Positions 1 to 6,965 of a stretch of 64,000 nucleotides of DNA are shown here, in pieces. Under the pieces are notes generated by a model, which worked only from the letters and a program-made list of their open reading frames with translations, ran no database searches and was not told the DNA's origin. The stretch is from a virus: the IMG/VR virus record IMGVR_UViG_3300027659_003120, positions 1 through 64,000 of that record; one strand, 5' to 3'. Each line of letters starts with the position of its first letter. The first letter of the stretch is position 1. The position numbers and the translations under genes were made by a program.

Positions 1-1
1 T

Positions 2-860
2 ACTTCTAGATTTGATGGTAATGCTGCATTTGGTTCTTCTATGCAATCATATGCTAATGGAACATCTTTTGTTGCTAATGGTGGTTCTATTGTAGCGCAA
101 ACCGCTAGATTTAATGCCAACACTTCTATAGGAGAAGAATTAACAACGATTACCATTAATGCTGATAATGCCAGAATATCTGCTAATGCTAATGTTGTAT
201 TCGCTAATGTCACACAACTAAGAGTAAATGATACTTCTAGATTTGATGGTAATGCTGCATTTGGTTCTTCTATGCAATCATATGCTAATGGAACATCTTT
301 TGTTGCGCCTAGTGGTTCTGTTGTAGCAGACAATGCTAGAATAGCAGCCAATACAACTGGTGCTCATTTTGTAGCATCAGGTTCTGTTGTAGCAGACAAT
401 GCTAGAATAACAGCGAATACAACTGGTGCTCATTTTGTAGCATCTGATTCTGTTGTAGCAGACAATGCTAGAATAACAGCCAATACAACTGGTGCTCATT
501 TTGTAGCATCTGGTTCTGTCGTAGCCGATAATGCTAGAATAACAGCCAATACAACTGGTGCTCATTTTGTAGCATCTGGTTCTGTCGTAGCCGATAATGC
601 TAGAATAACTACAAACGCAGCATTTGGTTCTTCTATGCAATCATATGCTAATGGAACATCTTTTGTTGCTAATGGTGGTTCTATTGTAGCGCAATCTGCT
701 AGATTTAATGCTAATACTTCTGTTGGAGAAGAACTAAAAACAATTACCATTAATGCTGATAATGCCAGAATATCTGCTAATGCTAATGTTGTATTCGCTA
801 ATGTCACACAACTAAGAGTAAATGATACTTCTAGATTTGATGGCGATTCTACTTTTATTG
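2..860 (+). repeat. 66-bp tandem repeats inside a longer direct repeat
   Basis: About four 66-bp units (starts near 313, 379, 445, 511, 577) encode 22-residue repeats around the words VVADNARI and NTTGAHFVA. They are flanked by a longer direct repeat, about 2-290 against about 625-845, encoding the same NDTSRFDG-to-QLRVNDTSRF block. Copies differ by only a few bases, which suggests recent duplication or recombination. Confidence 0.85.
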
Positions 861-3640
861 GTAATATGTCGGTTGGTGGAAATATGTCCACGAATCAAAA
901 TTTGACGGTTGGAGGAAATTTTACTATTCTGGGTGATACTTTAATTGATACAAATAAAATTATATTACGGGCTACAACTAAGCAAGTTATAGATGCGGCT
1001 GAATTTGATTCTCTTATAGTTAACCGAACTTCAGGTACGGCTTTCATATATGAGGCTAACAATTCAATAAGATTAAATGGACATGGTTTTGCAAATGGTA
1101 ATGTAGTAACATTTACTTCTTTATTTAATGGACTAACAGGTATTTCAAATAGTACTAGTTTTTTTGTTGTATCATCCGGTGCCCCACTTGGCGGCAATGA
1201 ATTTAAAGTAGCACTAACTTCGGGCGGCACTGCAATTGATATTATTAGTGCATCACCAACATCAACAGCAACAGTAAAAAATACAAGTGAAATTGATGCA
1301 GAAATTCGTTGGAACGAAGCCACGAAAAACTGGCAACTAAGCGATAATGCCAATAAAGATTTAACTACTACATTTGCGAACATTAGTACAGCTAATTCAA
1401 TTCTAACAAGCACCGCATCGGCTCAAGCAAACGTAGGTGCAGCTAGAATAGCAGATGTTGCATCTGCTCAAGCAAACACAGGCGCTGGTTTAATAGCATT
1501 AACATCTTCATATGCAATTAATGGGTTAACTGTAAATTCTTTGAATATTGGTGCTCAAGCAGTTATTAATAGTTCGGGCGCATGGGTTGGGTCAAATTCA
1601 GGTCTTGTCGGTGCTCAAGGTGTTCAAGGACGCCAAGGATTTCAAGGTGTTGTCGGTGCTCAAGGAGTTCAAGGTGTTGTCGGTGCTCAAGGTGTTCAAG
1701 GTGTTGCTGGCGCTCAAGGTGTTCAAGGTGTCGTAGGTGCTCAAGGAGTTCAAGGTGTCGTAGGTGCTCAAGGAGTTCAAGGTGTCGTAGGTGCTCAAGG
1801 AGTTCAAGGTGTTGTTGGTGCTCAAGGAGTTCAAGGTGTCGTAGGTGCTCAAGGTGCTCAAGGACGCCAAGGTGCTCAAGGGTTTCAAGGATTTCAAGGT
1901 GTTGTTGGTGCTCAAGGAGTTCAAGGTGTTGTTGGTGCTCAAGGAGTTCAAGGTGTCGTAGGTGCTCAAGGAGTTCAAGGTGTCGTAGGTGCTCAAGGAG
2001 TTCAAGGTGTTGTCGGTGCTCAAGGCGTTCAAGGTGTTGTCGGTGCTCAAGGCGTTCAAGGTGTTGTCGGTGCTCAAGGTGTTCAAGGAACTGCTGGTGC
2101 TCAAGGCGTTCAAGGAACTGCTGGTGCTCAAGGAGTTCAAGGTGTTGTCGGTGCTCAAGGCGTTCAAGGTGTTGTCGGTGCTCAAGGCGTTCAAGGTGCT
2201 ACTGGTGCTCAAGGTGTTCAAGGAACTGCTGGTGCTCAAGGCGTTCAAGGAACTGCTGGTGCTCAAGGAGTTCAAGGTGCTACTGGTGCTCAAGGAGTTC
2301 AAGGTGCTCAAGGGTTTCAAGGATTTCAAGGTGTTGTCGGTGCTCAAGGAGTTGTCGGTGCTCAAGGCGTTCAAGGTGCTCAAGGACGCCAAGGTGTTCA
2401 AGGTGCAACAGGGCCCGGCACAGTATTCGTATGTAACTCAACCAACATTGTAAGTTGCATTGGTGGTAATGGTAGCAGTGGCGCACACAACAACTTCTTT
2501 GGTGAATTTGCTGGTGCAAGCAACTCAACTGGCAACAACAACAACTTTTTTGGTAGATATTCTGGTCGCTGCAACACCACAGGCGGATACAATAACTTCA
2601 TCGGGCGCCTGGCAGGTAACAAAAACACCTTTGGCTGCTTCAACAACTTCTTTGGCAATCAAGCTGGTTTCGGCAACACGACAGGTTGCAGCAACAACTT
2701 CTTTGGTTGCAATGCTGGTTGCAGTAACACCACTGGCAGCCACAACACCTTCTTTGGCGAACAAGCTGGTTATGCTAACACAACTGGATGCCACAACGCC
2801 TTTTTTGGTTATGAAGCTGGTGCCAATAACACCACTGGCTCCTACAACACCTACATTGGCCGCGCCGCTGGAGGCGGTTCCGGTACCAATGGCATCAATA
2901 ACTTCTATGTCGGTAATTGTGCTGGTCGCTACAACACCATTGGCTGCAACAACACCTTTTTTGGTGTACAAGCTGGTTATAGAAACACAACTGGCGTACA
3001 CAACAACTTCATTGGCCTGCTCGCCGGCGCCTGCAACACCATTGGCACCCATAACATCTTCTTTGGACGATGTGCTGGTTATAGTAACACCACGGGCACT
3101 ACCAACATATTTTTAGGTGACCGGGCAGGGCGAGATGTTACCACTGGCATCAACAACCTATTTTTTAGCGAAATGGCAGGCGTTGGCTTGGCTGGTCTCT
3201 GCAACACCACCACAGAGAGCAATCGCATTATTATGGGTAACCTTGGACATACTGAAGCTTATGTAAAAATTGCTTGGACTGTTACCTCGGATGTCCGTGA
3301 TAAGTGTATCTTCGGAAATGTACCACATGGTCGGAGTTTCTTTGAGAAAATTAATCCAATTAAGTTTGCATTCAAAGATAGAATTACTGGTCTCATAAAA
3401 GATGTAGAGGGAAAACAACGATACGGGTTTTCAGCACAAGAAGTCCTGGAAGCTGAAGGGAATAATCCAGTAATTGTAAATTCAGATAATCCAGAATTAC
3501 TAATGATGACTCCTGACCATATGTTACCTATTTTAGTGAATGCGATTAAAGAACTATCAGCAGAAGTAGATGCACTTATTCCTCTAAAAGAATTGGTGAA
3601 TGAATTGAAATTTGAAATAGAAGAATTAAAGAGAAGATAA
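2..3640 (+). CDS. Collagen-like tail fibre with C-terminal S74 intramolecular chaperone (5' end outside window)
   Basis: The frame is open to the left edge: codons before the first internal ATG at 41 repeat a segment seen again near 225-290, so the true start lies upstream and about 1212 residues are visible. In order: Ala/Asn-rich beta repeats (22-residue units around 313-640), a fibre connector, about 90 Gly-X-Y triplets (about 1608-2412, mostly GAQ and GVQ), about 16-residue Asn/Gly/Cys-rich repeats (about 2440-3230, core NTTG..N.FFG..AG), then a peptidase S74 domain (about 3280-3580) with the SDVRDK motif supplying the expected catalytic Ser and Lys. In known S74 fibres this domain trimerises the fibre and then cuts itself off. 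Likely a receptor-binding fibre. The Cys-rich repeats look more GC-rich than their surroundings. Confidence 0.9.
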   Translation, partial: TSRFDGNAAFGSSMQSYANGTSFVANGGSIVAQTARFNANTSIGEELTTITINADNARISANANVVFANVTQLRVNDTSRFDGNAAFGSSMQSYANGTSFVAPSGSVVADNARIAANTTGAHFVASGSVVADNARITANTTGAHFVASDSVVADNARITANTTGAHFVASGSVVADNARITANTTGAHFVASGSVVADNARITTNAAFGSSMQSYANGTSFVANGGSIVAQSARFNANTSVGEELKTITINADNARISANANVVFANVTQLRVNDTSRFDGDSTFIGNMSVGGNMSTNQNLTVGGNFTILGDTLIDTNKIILRATTKQVIDAAEFDSLIVNRTSGTAFIYEANNSIRLNGHGFANGNVVTFTSLFNGLTGISNSTSFFVVSSGAPLGGNEFKVALTSGGTAIDIISASPTSTATVKNTSEIDAEIRWNEATKNWQLSDNANKDLTTTFANISTANSILTSTASAQANVGAARIADVASAQANTGAGLIALTSSYAINGLTVNSLNIGAQAVINSSGAWVGSNSGLVGAQGVQGRQGFQGVVGAQGVQGVVGAQGVQGVAGAQGVQGVVGAQGVQGVVGAQGVQGVVGAQGVQGVVGAQGVQGVVGAQGAQGRQGAQGFQGFQGVVGAQGVQGVVGAQGVQGVVGAQGVQGVVGAQGVQGVVGAQGVQGVVGAQGVQGVVGAQGVQGTAGAQGVQGTAGAQGVQGVVGAQGVQGVVGAQGVQGATGAQGVQGTAGAQGVQGTAGAQGVQGATGAQGVQGAQGFQGFQGVVGAQGVVGAQGVQGAQGRQGVQGATGPGTVFVCNSTNIVSCIGGNGSSGAHNNFFGEFAGASNSTGNNNNFFGRYSGRCNTTGGYNNFIGRLAGNKNTFGCFNNFFGNQAGFGNTTGCSNNFFGCNAGCSNTTGSHNTFFGEQAGYANTTGCHNAFFGYEAGANNTTGSYNTYIGRAAGGGSGTNGINNFYVGNCAGRYNTIGCNNTFFGVQAGYRNTTGVHNNFIGLLAGACNTIGTHNIFFGRCAGYSNTTGTTNIFLGDRAGRDVTTGINNLFFSEMAGVGLAGLCNTTTESNRIIMGNLGHTEAYVKIAWTVTSDVRDKCIFGNVPHGRSFFEKINPIKFAFKDRITGLIKDVEGKQRYGFSAQEVLEAEGNNPVIVNSDNPELLMMTPDHMLPILVNAIKELSAEVDALIPLKELVNELKFEIEELKRR
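1608..2415 (+). repeat. Collagen-like 9-bp periodic repeat block
   Basis: Roughly 90 consecutive GGN-NNN-NNN triplets code for Gly-X-Y, dominated by GAQ, GVQ and GVV. Many 18- and 27-bp stretches are identical, so copy number can change by slippage or recombination without breaking the frame. Long apparent open frames on both strands here are by-products of this periodicity. Confidence 0.95.
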
Positions 3641-3641
3641 A

Positions 3642-3974
3642 ATGGCTGCATTTTCTGAAATAGTTATTGAACAGGGCGCAACATTTAGTACTACAATAAA
3701 TGTTGAAGATACTGCTGGTGCTGCAATTAATCTATATGGTTACACCGCAAATTCAATGATGCGTAAATCTTATTATTCATCTAGTGCTACTACGATTACA
3801 TCTACAGTAACCGGTACCGCAAATGGAGAAGTAACTCTTTCCTTAACTTCAGGTACTACTTCAGGATTAACTCCTGGAAGATATGTATATGACGTTATTA
3901 TTACATCATCAACTTCTGTTGTAACAAGAGTTATTGAAGGAATTGTTACTATTTTACCTTCAGTTACGAGATAA
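3642..3974 (+). CDS. Small beta-sandwich-like virion protein
   Basis: This 110-residue protein starts one base after the fibre stop codon. It is rich in Thr, Ser and Val, with an N-terminal IVIEQGATFSTTI stretch and a central TPGRYVYDV segment. The pattern resembles small Ig-like or BppU-N-like beta domains in phage baseplate and fibre proteins. No signal peptide or membrane segment is visible. Its position between fibre genes suggests a virion or adhesion accessory role. The family assignment is by general pattern only and could be wrong. Confidence 0.6.
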   Translation: MAAFSEIVIEQGATFSTTINVEDTAGAAINLYGYTANSMMRKSYYSSSATTITSTVTGTANGEVTLSLTSGTTSGLTPGRYVYDVIITSSTSVVTRVIEGIVTILPSVTR

Positions 3975-3976
3975 TA

Positions 3977-4231
3977 ATGGTAACAGCTAGAATTAATTCT
4001 TCAGGTGTAATTGGCATAGTTGCTGTTCGCCCAAATCAAAGAACAACGATTGCTGACCCAAAATTTGCTCCTAAACCTAATGTTGGTTTAGTTGAATTAT
4101 TTGATACCATTATAAGTTCGGCTCAAGATGGAGATGTAATCTCATTTGTTGCAAGTACAGGAAAATTTGAAAATAAATCTATAGAGACTTTATCGGTACC
4201 AGCTACATACATTAATGGCGGTTTATTTTAA
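3977..4231 (+). CDS. Small tail-associated protein ending in NGGLF
   Basis: This 84-residue protein of unrecognised family starts three bases after the preceding stop. The middle reads as a short helix-turn segment (NVGLVELFDTI) followed by beta-like sequence. The C-terminus, YINGGLF, is close to the C-termini of the next two genes (LNGGSF and KAGGTF), so the three may share an attachment or assembly signal. Probably a small structural or fibre-linking protein; that is inferred from position only. A late-promoter-like octamer begins one base after its stop codon. Confidence 0.6.
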   Translation: MVTARINSSGVIGIVAVRPNQRTTIADPKFAPKPNVGLVELFDTIISSAQDGDVISFVASTGKFENKSIETLSVPATYINGGLF

Positions 4232-4239
4232 CATAAATA
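4232..4239 (+). promoter_or_regulatory. T4-type late promoter (CATAAATA)
   Basis: CATAAATA, one mismatch from the T4 late consensus TATAAATA, lies in a short intergenic gap 45 bp before the ATG at 4285. That gene has a good Shine-Dalgarno (AAGGAGAG). It would be read by the gp55-type late sigma factor encoded at 46906. Confidence 0.6.
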
Positions 4240-4284
4240 TGTACATAAGAATAAAAAGATTTTTAAAAAATTAAGGAGAGAAAA

Positions 4285-6129
4285 ATGGCACTAATTCAAG
4301 TAAAATTTTCAGGCGAGACTAATAAACCACCTTCGCTAAATGTAGCGGAACCGGCATATTCTAATGTCTCTAATACCCTTTGGATTGATGATGGTAGAGG
4401 AGTTGTTCCTATTGGTGGTACAGCATACACTGAAAAAATTGATACGGCTGCATCTGCGGCTACTGCAAACGTAATAGTTAAAAGAGACACTACAGGAAAT
4501 GCAGCATTTAATTACATCACTAGTAATGTAATAGGTAATGCAACAAGTTCAGATAAATGGTTTACCCCTAGGTACATAGGTGTTTCTGGAGATGCTAGTG
4601 GTTTAATTTCAGTAGACGGCACTGCAAATGCTAATATTCCATTGATTCTTTCTAATACAGCAGTAACTCCTGGAAATTACGGTGGTTCCACAAATGCAGC
4701 AGTATTTACTGTTGATTCAAAAGGTCGCTTAACAAGTGCGGCTAATATTGCAATTTCCACAACATTATACTATAGTGGTGATAATAATGATGCTAACGGC
4801 AGTCTATCTTTAATTGAAGATTTTTTAAGAATCAAAGGTGGTCCTTCTGGAGGTATTAATACTATTGCAGTAGATGCAAATAATACGATACTTGTTGCAG
4901 TAGATAATACAGTAGTTAGAACTTCAGGTAATCAATCTATTGATGGTGATTTGTCATTAACAGGAAGTTTATTTGTTGCCGGAAACACAACAATAGTTAA
5001 TACAACAACAGTATCTACAGCAGACTCATTAATTAAACTAGCAGCAAATAATACAACAAGTGATATTTTAGATATTGGTTTCTATGGCGTTGCTAATACT
5101 GGCTTAGCCAATACACATCATGGTCTTATCCGTAGAGCAGCTGGCGATTTCTTTTTATTCAAAAATTTAACTTCTGACCCAACATCAAATGTTCTATCAG
5201 CAGGTTCTGTAACTGCTGCTAATACTGCTACCGTTCGTGCAAACTTAACTGGTGGTATGGTTTTCGCTTTAGCAAATACAATTAGTGTTGTTGACGGTGG
5301 TACTGGTGTAGGCACATTTTCTGTTGGTAGCATTCTAGTTGGCGATGGAACAAATTCATTAAAAGTTCTTGCTAATACTGGTACAGCCGGTGCTTACGGT
5401 TCCGCATCAAATACACTTATCCTTACAACTGATGCATATGGGCGCATATCTGCTATTACAAATAGTGCAATTTCTCTAGATATTAGTTCAATTACTTCTG
5501 GCGTTTTAGGAGTTAGTAGAGGTGGTACAAATAATGACACTTATACCACTGGTGCCTCAGTATTCTATGATGGTACTGGAATTAAAACACTTGCTAATAC
5601 AGGTACTGCTGGTGTATATGCAAATGCATCCCATGTTCCTGTTATTACTACTGATGCTTACGGCAGAGTTTCTGGTGTAACCAATACTGCAATTGCAATT
5701 GATGCAAATGCTGTTACTTCTGGCAAATTAGCGATTCTAAGAGGTGGTACAAATAATGACACTTATACCACTGGTGCCGCAGTATTCTATGATGGCACAT
5801 CTATTAAAACTCTCGCTAATACAGGTACTGCTGGTGTATTTGCAAATGCATCTCATGTTCCTGTTATTACCACTGATGCGTTAGGACGTATTTCTAATAT
5901 AACTAACACTGCAATCGTTATTGATACAAGTGCTGTTACTTCTGGTACATTTGGAGTTGTAAGAGGTGGTACTGGCAATAGTTCATTTGCAATTAAAGGT
6001 GTTATTGTTTCTGACCCAACTTCATCAACTGGCGCTTTATCTGCATTGACTTCAGCTACAGAGGGTCATATATTACAAATAGTATCAGGAGTGCCAACTT
6101 TTGGTCATTTAAACGGTGGTTCATTCTAA
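4285..6129 (+). CDS. Repeat-containing tail fibre protein
   Basis: This 614-residue protein has a strong ribosome-binding site (AAGGAGAG). The first half is typical of phage fibre connectors, including GNTTIVNTTTVSTADSLI-type sequence shared in style with neighbouring fibres. The second half carries near-identical 74-residue (222-bp) repeats starting GGTNNDTYTT at about 5521 and 5743, with a partial older copy before and a diverged one after. No catalytic motif or transmembrane segment is visible. It ends in LNGGSF. Probably a trimeric fibre or adhesin component of the baseplate periphery. Confidence 0.75.
   Translation: MALIQVKFSGETNKPPSLNVAEPAYSNVSNTLWIDDGRGVVPIGGTAYTEKIDTAASAATANVIVKRDTTGNAAFNYITSNVIGNATSSDKWFTPRYIGVSGDASGLISVDGTANANIPLILSNTAVTPGNYGGSTNAAVFTVDSKGRLTSAANIAISTTLYYSGDNNDANGSLSLIEDFLRIKGGPSGGINTIAVDANNTILVAVDNTVVRTSGNQSIDGDLSLTGSLFVAGNTTIVNTTTVSTADSLIKLAANNTTSDILDIGFYGVANTGLANTHHGLIRRAAGDFFLFKNLTSDPTSNVLSAGSVTAANTATVRANLTGGMVFALANTISVVDGGTGVGTFSVGSILVGDGTNSLKVLANTGTAGAYGSASNTLILTTDAYGRISAITNSAISLDISSITSGVLGVSRGGTNNDTYTTGASVFYDGTGIKTLANTGTAGVYANASHVPVITTDAYGRVSGVTNTAIAIDANAVTSGKLAILRGGTNNDTYTTGAAVFYDGTSIKTLANTGTAGVFANASHVPVITTDALGRISNITNTAIVIDTSAVTSGTFGVVRGGTGNSSFAIKGVIVSDPTSSTGALSALTSATEGHILQIVSGVPTFGHLNGGSF
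5521..5960 (+). repeat. 222-bp tandem repeat in fibre gene
   Basis: Two almost identical 222-bp units begin at about 5521 and 5743. Their first ~120 bp differ at only a few positions. A more diverged copy precedes them at about 5290-5520. The unit encodes a 74-residue beta-rich repeat. Confidence 0.85.
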
Positions 6130-6151
6130 ATTATAATGAAAGGGTTTTATT

Positions 6152-6955
6152 ATGGATGTGAGATTACAAAATGCTTATGTAGAGGTTCTGCTTAACAATT
6201 TTATAGAGGTTGTAAAGCAGAATCTATTACTTCAAGCACAACATGAAGTAAATAAAAATGGTTTTAAAGAAGCTGAGTATACGGTAGAAAAATTTAAAGA
6301 AATTTCTGATAATAATATTGTTTATCAAAATAAATTAACTGAAAATGATAATACAATAAATCAGTTAAATAATAGAGTAAATCAATTAATAACTGAAAGA
6401 GATGATATTAAATTACTATCTGCTAAAAACTATACAGACAAACAAGAAAAAGATAGGCTACAAAGCGCAGTTAATGATTATATGAGGCAATTAAAAACTG
6501 CTCAAGAAGACTTGTTATTAATTAAAAATGAATCCCTGTCAGATAAACTAGAAAAAAATAAACTACAAACCGTAGTTAATGATTACATGAGCCAATTGAA
6601 AACTGCTCAGGAAGAATTGTCGTCATTTAAAAATGTATCTCAAGAACTTAATGTTCAAAAAGATAAACTACAAACTGAAGTTAATGGATATATGACGCAA
6701 TTAAAAACTGCTCAGGAAGAATTGTCGTCATTTAAGAATGCATCGCAAGATGTTTTGTCGCAAAATAATAATCGCATTGAAGAACTCACCAGACATATTA
6801 TAAAATTGGAATCAGCATCTTCCGTTAACAAAATTAAAAAAGTTAAACCCGGTGAAATTTCTCAACTTAATCTTCAAGAGGATGAAGTTGAAATAGCAAA
6901 ATTACCAATGGAATATAGTACTAATGATATAGTCAAAGCTGGCGGAACATTCTAA
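6152..6955 (+). CDS. Long coiled-coil protein in the fibre cluster
   Basis: This 267-residue, Lys/Glu/Gln-rich protein is predicted to be almost wholly helical. Heptad-like sequence runs from about residue 40 to 225. It contains a roughly 39-residue repeat with the core MxQLKTAQEELSSFKN, present three times with variation. It ends in VKAGGTF, like the two preceding small and large fibre genes. The family is not recognised. It may be a coiled-coil spacer, a fibre chaperone or a tape-like connector. Placement between two fibre genes and the shared C-terminus favour a tail-periphery role. Confidence 0.6.
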   Translation: MDVRLQNAYVEVLLNNFIEVVKQNLLLQAQHEVNKNGFKEAEYTVEKFKEISDNNIVYQNKLTENDNTINQLNNRVNQLITERDDIKLLSAKNYTDKQEKDRLQSAVNDYMRQLKTAQEDLLLIKNESLSDKLEKNKLQTVVNDYMSQLKTAQEELSSFKNVSQELNVQKDKLQTEVNGYMTQLKTAQEELSSFKNASQDVLSQNNNRIEELTRHIIKLESASSVNKIKKVKPGEISQLNLQEDEVEIAKLPMEYSTNDIVKAGGTF

Positions 6956-6965
6956 AATTCTGTAA

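Noticed and set aside
1582-2453. Long Arg/Cys/Ser-rich, Leu/Lys-rich and Leu/Ser/Thr-rich open frames on both strands across the collagen-like block
   Set aside because: They are shadows of the 9-bp Gly-X-Y periodicity, which suppresses stops in all frames. The same pattern recurs at 7916-8691 and 15732-17094. No ribosome-binding sites or protein-like composition.
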